From Pseudoalteromonas phenolica (GTDB lineage: Bacteria > Pseudomonadota > Gammaproteobacteria > Enterobacterales > Alteromonadaceae): 64,000 nt of DNA. The position numbers were made by a program, and so were the translations under genes. Shown one piece after another: positions 18,547-27,430 of this stretch; the stretch's first letter is position 1; each line of letters opens with the position of its first letter. A model generated the notes under the pieces. It did no database searches, had not been told where the DNA came from, and saw nothing but the letters and a program-made list of their open reading frames with translations. The DNA lies in the NCBI RefSeq assembly GCF_005876835.1, contig NZ_PPSW01000007.1:62001-126000 (forward strand), written 5' to 3'.

Positions 18547-18590
18547 TATATTGGTTGGTTGAACTATTAACATTTCAACCAACCAATATA
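18547..18590. terminator. Long hairpin after the DUF2252 gene
   Basis: A perfect 17-bp inverted repeat (TATATTGGTTGGTTGAA and its complement) with a ten-base loop lies about 50 bases downstream of the stop codon. The following bases are AT-rich without a clear T-run. It may act as a terminator or transcript stabiliser. Confidence 0.55.
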
Positions 18591-18761
18591 ATTAATGCAA
18601 AAATCAAAATTAAAACAAAAACTTACAATTCTGTGCTTGCTGGAAGGTTTCCTTCATCTCATTATAGGGACAAACCTAACGCGTGTCTCTTCAAGTAATC
18701 CAAAAAACCAACATCGCTTTCAGGTTTGATTGACTTTTAAACAGACAAAAGGATTTTTTAT

Positions 18762-19346
18762 ATGAAAAAACGACTTATTCCTTCCATTTTATGCATAAGC
18801 TCACTCTACATTTCTTCAGCACAAGCCGAAAATAACTGGTATGCAGGTGCATCATATGGGGGCCAAGAAATTTCTATACCAGGTAGAGACTTTAATACAG
18901 CTGGGTTAATCGCTGGTTATGAATTTAATCAATTTATAGCTTTAGAAACAAGAATTTCAATTGGAACATCGGGCTACTCCAGCGTTTACTCAGGTACAAA
19001 AGACAAGTACAGTGAAGATATTGATAGTCAGGGCATGTTTTTGCTAAAAGCCTCTTATCCACTACTTGAAACACTGAGCATTTATGGTTTAGTTGGTTAC
19101 ACAAGTACAAAATTAGAAATAGAAGGGGTCGGTGCTTACAACGATATAAACGGCAATATCGTAGGAAGCTTCCAGTTCGCTAATACCGAGACATTTAATG
19201 GAGCAAGCTATGGAGTTGGCTTAGATTATCAAGTTACTGATTCAATAAGCATATTTTTTGAACACCAAGTCCTTCCTGATTTTGATCCTGCTTCAGTGTC
19301 TGAAAGCTGGAAAGCATCGACAATTGGGTTCACTTACGCATTTTAG
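18762..19346 (+). CDS. Outer-membrane beta-barrel protein (OmpA/OmpW-like small barrel)
   Basis: A 194-residue outer-membrane protein with signal peptide MKKRLIPSILCISSLYISSA and eight or so predicted amphipathic strands (for example NTAGLIAGYEFNQFIALETR and FNGASYGVGLDYQVTDSISI). It ends in the aromatic-terminated strand STIGFTYAF typical of barrels folded by BAM. The family is the small opacity-type beta-barrel superfamily, common in Shewanella, Vibrio and Pseudoalteromonas; the role is unknown. A strong AAAGGA ribosome site lies eight bases before the ATG. It is a single gene followed by a hairpin. Confidence 0.85.
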   Translation: MKKRLIPSILCISSLYISSAQAENNWYAGASYGGQEISIPGRDFNTAGLIAGYEFNQFIALETRISIGTSGYSSVYSGTKDKYSEDIDSQGMFLLKASYPLLETLSIYGLVGYTSTKLEIEGVGAYNDINGNIVGSFQFANTETFNGASYGVGLDYQVTDSISIFFEHQVLPDFDPASVSESWKASTIGFTYAF

Positions 19347-19363
19347 ACTTCCAGTGCTGCTCT

Positions 19364-19398
19364 GTAGGTTATGCATTCATATTTAAAACATAACCTAC
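19364..19398 (+). terminator. Hairpin after the small barrel gene
   Basis: GTAGGTTATG pairs with CATAACCTAC across a 15-base loop, followed by TTCTTCC. It starts 18 bases beyond the stop codon and probably ends the transcript, although the T-run is interrupted. Confidence 0.55.
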
Positions 19399-19470
19399 TT
19401 CTTCCATGCTTTTTTCAATTACTCTCTTACCGACTATTCTAACATTATAAATAGTTAACCCTGATCTATT

Positions 19471-19886
19471 ATGCTCATCGAATCCATTTATACCAGTAAA
19501 GCATTAGAAACTGTTTCTTGGACAGAGTTAGAAGTTCTCAGGTACGAGTAGCAAAATCATCTTGAAAAGATTAACGGCATGCAGCTCTGCTTTATGATGG
19601 AAAGCATTTTATGCAAGCTTTAGAAGGCCAAGAAAACAAGGTGCTCGAACGGTTTGAACTGATAAAATCAGATCTCAGACATAACTATTCTGAAGCCTTG
19701 ATGCAAAACCCTATCGACAAGCGAAATTTCGATGATTGGGCAATGGGGCTAACTACTTGCGATGAAAAAGCGCAACTGCAAACTGTGACTAAATTAAGAG
19801 GTAAAAACAGAAAACCACTGAGTTGTGAGTTACTTTATGTTGTTGCCCATAACGAAATTACCGTTGAAGATTTAAATAAAACTTAG
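19471..19886 (+). pseudogene. Broken BLUF-domain blue-light sensor gene
   Basis: The region encodes a complete short BLUF photoreceptor in two frames. From the ATG at 19471 the start MLIESIYTSKALETVSWTEL carries the flavin-contacting Tyr of the family. An in-frame TAG follows at 19549-19551, and the frame resumes as NHLEKING. A frameshift near 19580-19585 then moves to the frame of the ATG at 19611: ALLYDGKHFMQALEGQ with the family's key Gln, then IKSDLRHNYSEA and FDDWAMG with the Trp/Met region. The 91-residue open frame from 19611 is thus only the C-terminal two thirds of a domain of about 140 residues. With both a stop and a frameshift it is almost certainly inactive. Confidence 0.8.
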
Positions 19887-20137
19887 CTCTCCAAGCTGAA
19901 GTGCTCTATCAATCAATAAGCAATGGTTCGAATTCAATCATAAAAAAGCACTAAAGTTAATAAGAGCTCAGGATATGTTGTAATCCCCCTTTACAGCCTT
20001 ATTTCTCGATAGATAAATGCTGTCGAATGGCTAACCTCATTAACCCTTATTAGCAGCTATCTCCTTATAGGATTCAGCATTAATAAAGTAAAATACAATA
20101 GAAACGGTGCAATGAGAAACCTCGCACCTATACTTAA

Positions 20138-22102
20138 CTATAAAGCATGTTTTAACTCACCTAAATATGGCGTATAGTTTTTCCACTGCAATAAACCTGA
20201 CTTTGAAATAGGCGCTCTTACTTGCTGTGCACTCGGCGTATGAACATTTCTTTTTGTTTTATAGAACTCTAAACATGATTGCTCAAAGGGTAAATTACAA
20301 TATGCAAGGATCTTTCTAACTTGTGCTTCGAAATCATTGACTAACTCTTCATGCTGCACTTTTAAAACTTGGCCAGGTAACACCGTTTCCCAATGTGCCA
20401 TTAACCGCTCGTAATCTCGATAATATTGCGCAATATCGGTTTGGTTATAGCTAAACTCATGACCTTCGCCAAACAACTGTTTAAACCCACTAAAACAACA
20501 TGCCATGGCCTCTCTTCTGGCATCGATAATTTTAGCATTTGGTAAGATCAACTTTATCAAGCCTATATGCATAAAGTTATTAGGCATTTTATCAATAAAA
20601 TAAGCAGCCCCTTGGCGATAGCTTTGAGTCTCATCAATATACTTTTGTCCCAGAGCCTTTAATTGACTAACGTCTAGTTGCGACAAGTTCTTTGGGTATA
20701 GAGGCTCTCCCGATGCTATTCTGCCCCTTAACTTTAATACCATTGCCATAATATTATGAAGCTCCATCGTGCCATCAACTTGGGAGTGGGAGGCAATAAT
20801 TTGCTCTAACAAAGTCGAGCCAGCCCTAGGTAAGCCGACAATAAATATAGGTGCAGGATCTGAATAGCCTTTATCAGCTTGCGCTTCAAATAGCCCTTTA
20901 TCACAATATTTAATTTGATGGTCAATCAGTTCAGAAGTGCGCGATGCTTGATAATCAATACTCGCCCGTTTGAGCGCATTGCCCTGTGCATAGTACTGAT
21001 AAGACAGCGCAAACTGTTTTGTATCTTCATAAGCTTTGCCTAGCGCAAAGCTTATATGAATGCGATCTTCTTCTTCTAAATAAGGGTTATCTAAGGCTGC
21101 TTTCATGTTATCAAGTTCAGCCTCTGTGAATGTATAGGTTTTACTATTTGCTAAACTCCAATACGCATCACCATAATCTTTTCGTAAAGTATGTGCCTGC
21201 TGATAACAAGAAACAGCCTGCTCAAAATCACCACATGTTTTGTAGGCATCTCCCAATCTCACATGTATCCCTGCTCTACTGGGCTGCTGCGCGAGTATCT
21301 CTAAGTAAATCGAAATACCGGCTTGAACTTCACCCAAGCTGACTAAACAATGCGCCAAAGTAGCTTGCACCAAGTAACGCCCTTCAGAGGGTTGTTTAAA
21401 TTTTTCTAAAAAGGTTGTTGCCTGCGCCTTAGCTTCTGTAAACTTACCTAGCCGACTTAACAGGTTTATATACTGCGCCAATGCTTGTTGATTATCAGGG
21501 TATAATTCAACACAACTTTCTAGCAAAAATTCAGCATCATCAAATACTTTTAGCTTTGCCCCTATCTCAGCAAGTAAACACATACCATCGGGATGATGTT
21601 TGTGTTTAGCAACAAAACTGCGGCATAGTTGCTCAGCCTTATAAAGCTTGCCTTCATACATTAGATCCATTGCACCGAGCAGTGGTTTTGGCAATTTTGA
21701 TAGATTAGTTAATTGCCCTTGTGCCGCGACTAAACCAGAGTGGTTCGTTGTCCTATAAAGGTTTATTAGCTGCTGCCAAGAAGAAACCAATGCTGAATTG
21801 AGTGCAACTGCTTTTTGGAAAGCCCCAATCGCACGCTCTAATTCTGACAGTTTTTGAAAGTTGTAGCCTAATTCTTGATAGCCTCGGCCATATCCCGGCG
21901 TTAGACTTAATAAATGCTGCGTGGTTTCGATTGCCTCTTGATACGAGCCTAAATACCTCTGAGCAACTGCTTTCAGATAATACAATTCATGCTTTTCATT
22001 GTTTTTTAGTGCTTTACCGTCTAAAAACTTATCATTAATGGCACTAATAACCCCCTTGAAATCTCCTTTTTGCAGAGAACTTTTAAGCTCTTGAACAGTC
22101 AT
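20138..22102 (-). CDS. Tetratricopeptide-repeat sulfotransferase
   Basis: A 654-residue fusion. Residues about 1-375 are TPR repeats (for example GYGRGYQELGYNFQKLSELE and HVRLGDAYKTCGDFEQAVSC). From about 405 to 640 there is a sulfotransferase domain of the PAPS-using superfamily, with the 5'-phosphosulfate loop IFIVGLPRAGSTLLEQIIAS near residue 420 and the matching 3'-phosphate region around NAKIIDARREAMACCFSGFK. Such proteins resemble tyrosyl-protein sulfotransferases and in bacteria often lie beside TonB-dependent receptors, as here. The acceptor substrate is unknown. It is cytoplasmic, with no signal peptide, and lies 107 bp downstream of the receptor gene with a hairpin between them. Confidence 0.88.
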   Translation of the reverse strand: MTVQELKSSLQKGDFKGVISAINDKFLDGKALKNNEKHELYYLKAVAQRYLGSYQEAIETTQHLLSLTPGYGRGYQELGYNFQKLSELERAIGAFQKAVALNSALVSSWQQLINLYRTTNHSGLVAAQGQLTNLSKLPKPLLGAMDLMYEGKLYKAEQLCRSFVAKHKHHPDGMCLLAEIGAKLKVFDDAEFLLESCVELYPDNQQALAQYINLLSRLGKFTEAKAQATTFLEKFKQPSEGRYLVQATLAHCLVSLGEVQAGISIYLEILAQQPSRAGIHVRLGDAYKTCGDFEQAVSCYQQAHTLRKDYGDAYWSLANSKTYTFTEAELDNMKAALDNPYLEEEDRIHISFALGKAYEDTKQFALSYQYYAQGNALKRASIDYQASRTSELIDHQIKYCDKGLFEAQADKGYSDPAPIFIVGLPRAGSTLLEQIIASHSQVDGTMELHNIMAMVLKLRGRIASGEPLYPKNLSQLDVSQLKALGQKYIDETQSYRQGAAYFIDKMPNNFMHIGLIKLILPNAKIIDARREAMACCFSGFKQLFGEGHEFSYNQTDIAQYYRDYERLMAHWETVLPGQVLKVQHEELVNDFEAQVRKILAYCNLPFEQSCLEFYKTKRNVHTPSAQQVRAPISKSGLLQWKNYTPYLGELKHAL

Positions 22103-22134
22103 TATAATTATTACTTCCTATGCATATTCATAAT

Positions 22135-22163
22135 AAAGGGGCAAGCTCAAAGCTTACCCCTTT
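22135..22163 (-). terminator. Hairpin between TonB receptor and sulfotransferase genes
   Basis: AAAGGGGCAAGCT and AGCTTACCCCTTT form a 13-bp stem with one mismatch and a three-base loop. It lies directly after the receptor gene as transcribed, so it may end most transcripts there, leaving partial read-through into the sulfotransferase. Confidence 0.65.
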
Positions 22164-22209
22164 TAAGGTATTTCTACCATGCAGTCATGGCAGACTAAAA
22201 ATCAATCAT

Positions 22210-24870
22210 TTACATAAACTGATAAGAAAAGCGCATACCAATGGTTCTTGGTCTATTCGTCACAACTTTTGGTGTGAACTGCTGCTCATCAATATATAGT
22301 TCTGCACGTTTATCAAACAAGTTATCAATAAATAGCTCAGCCTTCCAATCTCCATTGGATACCCCAAAGCTTAAGTTAGCGAGCATATAAGCATCTGCAA
22401 CATAGCGACCACCAGCAAATTGGTTGCCCTGACTGTCATTAAAGTCTACCCCTTGGTAAACGCCAGCAGCAGCTTCTTGCTCTATCTTCAGGCCAGTACC
22501 TGTTCCATAGACCAGTTTATGTGTATCTTCAGATACATATGCATTCATAAACATGCCTGACAGTCTTTCACCCGTATAAGAAAGCGCGCCATTTACATAA
22601 CCTTCCCAGCCATTATCAAGCTCGTAAAAATATCTAGCTTGTAAGTTTCCTGAAAAGTCTGCCGAATAAGGCAACGAACTTCCAACCGGTGCAGAAATGT
22701 TTTGCATCGTCGAATTAAGTGAGGTGATTTCTGTATCTAGAATACTAAATGCACCTGAGAACATGAGGTTATCGGTGGCCATCCAAGTGAAATCGGCATC
22801 AACACCACTGATATCTGCAGAGCCAACGTTATCGGTAAAATAGAAGAACGCGATATTGGTTGGATCAAATCGAGACGTTTGTAGATCCGAAATTTCAGAT
22901 GTGTAAGCTGTCGCATTAAAGCGGACAACTCCATCAAAGAAATCACCTTTCATACCGAGTTCGTAATTTTCGAGTGTATCGGTGAGCGAGTATACGGGTA
23001 TGCGATAGCCCTCAAATGCCGAACCTGACGTTTGATTACTTGCCAGCGCGCCCCCTGTTCTTGCCGTCACTGGTGGTCTGAAACCTTCTGAATATGTCGC
23101 AAAAAGCATCACATCTTTTGTAGCTTTCCAATCTACTGAAAATCTAAATATGGTGTCATCTACTGTCAACACACCATCACTATCGAGCAAGTCTGTTTCT
23201 AATTGGCCTGCATCAATGGCGTTTAAAATAGCCTGGCCTTCGTCTTCGCCAAAAAAGTTAAGAATATCTTGGTCGCTGCCACCAAAAGCACGGATCCGCT
23301 TTGTTACACCTCCGTCATTTGCTGATGACGTTGCCCCCGTGTATATGTCTTCAATTTCATACCACCTAGCACCGATACTTGCCGTTACTGTCTCACTGAG
23401 GTCATATTCAAATTGCCCAAATACTGCAATTTGATTAATTTCATGTGTTACATCATTTACGAAACTGACTTCTGGCGCAAATGGACGACCACCATTATTC
23501 GTACCTTCGCCAGTAATGACACGATTAAACCCATCAGGGAACTTGCCTTTCGCGCCAAGCTCAAACTCACCTACAGTGCCTAGCTCTTGGGTATCATAGT
23601 AAACACCGGCTGTTACACGCCAAGGGTTATCAGCAGAAGTATTAAAACGTAATTCTTGCGTGAAACGAGAAGATTGCGTGTCTTCTTTATAATATCCTGA
23701 AGGGTCAAAACATTTTTCTTCTTCAGGTGCGCCGCCATAACTACACGCGTAATAAGTTGCAAATGCGCCGCCATTTGTATAGCCAATGTAATCAACGGTA
23801 GCGTCTATTTGGCGATCTAAATAACCACCAGCATAAACTACATCCAACTGCTCTAAGCGGCCTTCTACTGTCCAGGTCGTTAAATCAAATACATCTTGGT
23901 TTGTTTCGGGTTCAAAACGGCTAGTACTTTCATCATCATTATAGGAAGGATCAACTGCAAACACCCCTTCGGTTTCTAATGTTTGCGCAGTATGTTGAAC
24001 AACAACCTTCCAATCATCATTTACAAGATATGATAAGCCTACTCGTACACCCGCATACGTCGCATCATTAAAATTATCTTCAACTAAATCTGAGTTACTC
24101 GGGGACTCAATAGGAGTATTACTAGGATCGGCTAATTTACCAAGTGATACACGATCTAAATGCACTGCACTGCCAACATAGCCCCCTTCTCCCGGTACAT
24201 TTTGCACGTTATCAATCCAGCCACCTTGGTGATCTGTATAGCCTACAACACGAACCGCAAAATCATCAGTAATTGGGAGGTTAAAGTAGCCCTCAACAGA
24301 ATTACTCATGTCGCCACCTTTAGTAAAGCTGGTGCTCATATCAACACCTGCAGCAACACCTGAGTGGTCTGGTTTCTTAGAAATAATACGCACAGTACCA
24401 GCTTGAGAGCTTGCTCCAAACAAGGTACCTTGGGGACCTGGTAAAACCTCAACCCGCTCAATGTCGGTTGCATAGATATCTAAGTTACGCCCTTGCATAG
24501 ACACTGGCACTTCATCTAAATACAAAGCTACAGAAGGCTGTAAAGCTTGAACTGAAGATACGGCGATACCTGTTTGTGATGTCGCTGCACCACGAATATA
24601 AATTTCGTTTTGTCCAGGACCTGTACCTTGGAAAACGACATTAGGTAAAAACTCGATATAATCTTGGAAACTGCTTATCCCAAGGTTTTTCATTTGCTCT
24701 CCACTTAATGCGGAAACTGCAACGGGCACTTCTTGAATATTTACTGAACGCTTGGTGGCTGTAACTTCGATTGTTTCTATTTTCTTTGCATCATCTGCAA
24801 AAGCAACCAAAGGCGTTGTTACGACAAACAAACATGAGATTGCCTGAGCCACTTTTTTGAGTTTAAACAT
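22210..24870 (-). CDS. TonB-dependent outer-membrane receptor
   Basis: An 886-residue TonB-dependent receptor. After the signal peptide (MFKLKKVAQAISCLFVVTTP to about residue 25) comes a TonB box region IETIEVTATKR. The plug domain (about 40-165) includes VLPGPQGTLFGASSQAGTVR. The long beta-barrel ends with PRTIGMRFSYQFM, whose last residue is Met rather than the usual Phe. Related receptors of this subgroup import siderophores, carbohydrates or other large ligands; nothing nearby fixes the substrate. It is the first gene of a unit with the TPR-sulfotransferase. Confidence 0.93.
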   Translation of the reverse strand: MFKLKKVAQAISCLFVVTTPLVAFADDAKKIETIEVTATKRSVNIQEVPVAVSALSGEQMKNLGISSFQDYIEFLPNVVFQGTGPGQNEIYIRGAATSQTGIAVSSVQALQPSVALYLDEVPVSMQGRNLDIYATDIERVEVLPGPQGTLFGASSQAGTVRIISKKPDHSGVAAGVDMSTSFTKGGDMSNSVEGYFNLPITDDFAVRVVGYTDHQGGWIDNVQNVPGEGGYVGSAVHLDRVSLGKLADPSNTPIESPSNSDLVEDNFNDATYAGVRVGLSYLVNDDWKVVVQHTAQTLETEGVFAVDPSYNDDESTSRFEPETNQDVFDLTTWTVEGRLEQLDVVYAGGYLDRQIDATVDYIGYTNGGAFATYYACSYGGAPEEEKCFDPSGYYKEDTQSSRFTQELRFNTSADNPWRVTAGVYYDTQELGTVGEFELGAKGKFPDGFNRVITGEGTNNGGRPFAPEVSFVNDVTHEINQIAVFGQFEYDLSETVTASIGARWYEIEDIYTGATSSANDGGVTKRIRAFGGSDQDILNFFGEDEGQAILNAIDAGQLETDLLDSDGVLTVDDTIFRFSVDWKATKDVMLFATYSEGFRPPVTARTGGALASNQTSGSAFEGYRIPVYSLTDTLENYELGMKGDFFDGVVRFNATAYTSEISDLQTSRFDPTNIAFFYFTDNVGSADISGVDADFTWMATDNLMFSGAFSILDTEITSLNSTMQNISAPVGSSLPYSADFSGNLQARYFYELDNGWEGYVNGALSYTGERLSGMFMNAYVSEDTHKLVYGTGTGLKIEQEAAAGVYQGVDFNDSQGNQFAGGRYVADAYMLANLSFGVSNGDWKAELFIDNLFDKRAELYIDEQQFTPKVVTNRPRTIGMRFSYQFM

Positions 24871-25077
24871 AGATATCCCTTATAAAAAATCACGCTTTTG
24901 AATAAGTTAAAATAATTAATTAGAGTTGTAATTAGTTTAGGTCAAATAAATGACTAGTAAAGAGGTTTTAGCTTATTGTTAATAAAATCGAAGGTTACTT
25001 TCCAAAAGCGTAAATATTTTATTAAAAATAGAGATTAAGAAGGCATAAGTAGAAAGTTGATAGGGCCCAGATTTGTT

Positions 25078-25290
25078 TTAGCTATTATCGTAAATAAGAT
25101 ACAAGTACACCATAATAGTTAGAGCAGTAATAAGAAGGTGTTTAGCTTTAGAGTATGACTTTTCTTCTTCCTCATCGCTTTCAGAAATGAAATGCGCTAC
25201 GAAACAAAATAGCCCCGTAGCCTATTTCTCATCAATATGCCCAGATTTTGCTGCAAAACACTCAGTGAATGCTCGGATTTCCTGACTCAT
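25078..25290 (-). pseudogene. Possible degenerate small membrane-protein frame
   Basis: From the ATG at 25290 a 71-codon frame has a single internal TAG (25222-25224). The first part reads MSQEIRAFTECFAAKSGHID. The second part ends with SYSKAKHLLITALTIMVYLY, a plausible membrane helix after an acidic run. This could be a decayed small gene or chance. The rest of the 24871-25294 intergenic stretch shows no other feature, apart from a weak hairpin at about 25206-25227. Confidence 0.25.
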
Positions 25291-25294
25291 TTAA

Positions 25295-26821
25295 TTACCA
25301 TTTCCAGAATGCCTTACCTATGTTCTTGGTTTTATTGGTATCTGGAGACATGTACCAGGTTTCATTTGTTTGATTAGGGCTTAGTGTGTAATTCAAATAA
25401 TCAGTATATGCCTCTCCAATATCGACACCTTCTAGAGGTGGATAAAAATCATCTGGGAAAATTAGTGCATACGGATAATTATTTTCGTCTTTGAAATTAC
25501 TGGTATCGCCGAAGTTTGCTGAACTAGCAATACGTGTCACTTGTCCTGGTAAGTGAATTTCTTGACCTGTATTCAGAACATGAAGGTATGGGTCATAAGG
25601 TGGTTGACCTAAAGCACTAGCAGGAAACGGCGTATCTAAATTAAAGGTAAATGAAAACTTTTTGCCCTTGATTTTTTCGACATCGCTCAGTGTATTCACA
25701 AAGGCTTGGTTGCTAAGATGCATTAGTGATTTGCTGTTAGCTAATATCTTCACATCAAGCGCATCATTTACCTCAGTAGTAATTGGGAAACCATTTAATT
25801 GCTCTTCACTATCTTCTTTAAACATATTCATGGTTAAGTTACCAGATACCGACTCATTAATAGGAATATGTAAATACCAATCATGATCGTAGCTTGCCCC
25901 TCTCGCTATCATGTAACCTGTCGTTATAATTGATACAACTTCTAACTCACCACTTTGATCATTGTTTCTAAAACCAAAGCCAACTCTGTAACCTACCAAA
26001 AGGTCATTAAAGTCATAATCGCCTAAATTGGGGTATTGATCTTCATAGCTCACTACAAAAAAACTGTCGCTGGTTGGATAATATAACCAACTGTCTACAG
26101 GCTCAGTCACTTGGCTTTTAGCAATAACAAGTGGCGCTTCATCTACGCCTATTTGAGCAAAGTTTAAAAAAGACACATCATTGGCGGTTAAAATTGCAAT
26201 ATCTTCAGGGCCATTTGAATAATCATAAAATGCTTCTGGATCGCCAAGCTTGTCATCGGTTTCTAAGAATTGCAGTGTAAGTGAAGCACGTTGAACATTG
26301 GTTAAATCAAAAGATGTCCCAGTACAAGCTTCAGAATTTATTGGCATTGTCATGGTACCACCAAAATCTGAGCCAAAGATATCCCCATCTGTACTTGGGG
26401 TGATATGGCTACTTCCTGTTGCACCAATTAAAGTGTAGTACTCAGAACGTTGTGAAGCACCTTTTTTCATTAGCATAGCAGCGGTGTTGGTCGTAAAAAC
26501 GTTACAAGTCACAACTTCAGAACCCATATCAAACTCTAGTACCGCACTTTCAACTGCCACACCTTGTGTCGACGCTTTTTCGGTACCATTGGCAGCCTCA
26601 TTTACATCGATAGCAAACACAAGATTACCCGCATTTTGCTGCTTATAAGCTTCTAACATTTCGCCTGTCAGATCTGATTTAAAAGTACTTCTGGCATGAG
26701 GTTTAAGAATATCGACCACACCAAAGCCTTTATTGATTGTGTCTTTGAGTTTGATACTCTCAAGAGCTAGAGTAAACGCGCTCATCATTGATAAAGTACA
26801 CGCTAAAGTTAACATTTTCAT
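25295..26821 (-). CDS. LruC domain-containing secreted protein
   Basis: A 508-residue exported protein with signal peptide MKMLTLACTLSMMSAFTLA. The C-terminal half carries the LruC domain (DUF4842-type), marked by FFVVSYEDQYPNLGDYDFND near residue 260 and further conserved aromatic positions downstream. LruC proteins are found in Leptospira, Bacteroidetes and marine gammaproteobacteria, with surface or outer-membrane roles that are poorly defined. Its ATG overlaps the stop codon of the preceding lipoprotein gene (ATGA), so the two are translationally coupled and likely act together at the envelope. Confidence 0.85.
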   Translation of the reverse strand: MKMLTLACTLSMMSAFTLALESIKLKDTINKGFGVVDILKPHARSTFKSDLTGEMLEAYKQQNAGNLVFAIDVNEAANGTEKASTQGVAVESAVLEFDMGSEVVTCNVFTTNTAAMLMKKGASQRSEYYTLIGATGSSHITPSTDGDIFGSDFGGTMTMPINSEACTGTSFDLTNVQRASLTLQFLETDDKLGDPEAFYDYSNGPEDIAILTANDVSFLNFAQIGVDEAPLVIAKSQVTEPVDSWLYYPTSDSFFVVSYEDQYPNLGDYDFNDLLVGYRVGFGFRNNDQSGELEVVSIITTGYMIARGASYDHDWYLHIPINESVSGNLTMNMFKEDSEEQLNGFPITTEVNDALDVKILANSKSLMHLSNQAFVNTLSDVEKIKGKKFSFTFNLDTPFPASALGQPPYDPYLHVLNTGQEIHLPGQVTRIASSANFGDTSNFKDENNYPYALIFPDDFYPPLEGVDIGEAYTDYLNYTLSPNQTNETWYMSPDTNKTKNIGKAFWKW

Positions 26822-27216
26822 AGCTCATACTCCTTTGTAATTTGCGGATCGGTCTTTAAAGTCGAAAACACATCATATTTAACTTTGCTTACGTTGTTAG
26901 GTAGATAGAACTCAAAACTTGGTGAATTTGGCACTTTTCCTAAAAATAAGGTTTTATTATCCGGTGTATAAATTTTCAGAAAAACCGTCTTAGCTTCAAA
27001 ACCCAAACCAGAGATATCAATCTCCATATTCTGAGATTTAAACTGCGAAAACTGTGCATTATCTGGCGCTTTATTATCCGATAATTTATCTGATTGAGGT
27101 TGAGGCTGCGCTTGTGTTGATGACGCTGCTTGACTAGGTTGAGGTGCTTCAGTTTCTCCGCCACCACCACATGCTGTAAGTAGTGATAACATTGACATGA
27201 TCAGTATACGTTTCAT
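26818..27216 (-). CDS. Small lipoprotein paired with the LruC protein
   Basis: A 132-residue lipoprotein. The signal peptide MKRILIMSMLSLLTACGGGG has a clear lipobox (LTAC, Cys at residue 16), followed by a Gln/Ser/Pro-rich linker of about 40 residues and a small C-terminal domain (MEIDISGLGFEAKTVFLKIY) likely to be an immunoglobulin-like beta fold. GGAGAAAGCC precedes the ATG. It overlaps the LruC gene by four bases and probably anchors or assists it. I do not recognise the family by name. Confidence 0.8.
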   Translation of the reverse strand: MKRILIMSMLSLLTACGGGGETEAPQPSQAASSTQAQPQPQSDKLSDNKAPDNAQFSQFKSQNMEIDISGLGFEAKTVFLKIYTPDNKTLFLGKVPNSPSFEFYLPNNVSKVKYDVFSTLKTDPQITKEYEL

Positions 27217-27430
27217 TGGCTTTCTCCAAAGACGGTGATGCTTTAATCAACCAACTTTCGTACCAACAAAAAAGTGATATAAATCAATAGTGAAATACTT
27301 GAATAGCTGAGAATTTTGCGTTCTGAATTGCAATTTGCGAATAAAGTAAAAACTTAAGATCGCCAAATAGGAAAATTATTGAGTAGCATCGAGAAACTCA
27401 GTCAATAAATCTTTACACAATACCTAAAAA

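Noticed and set aside
22737-23434. Extra frames inside the TonB-dependent receptor gene
   Set aside because: They are frame shadows without start signals or family matches.
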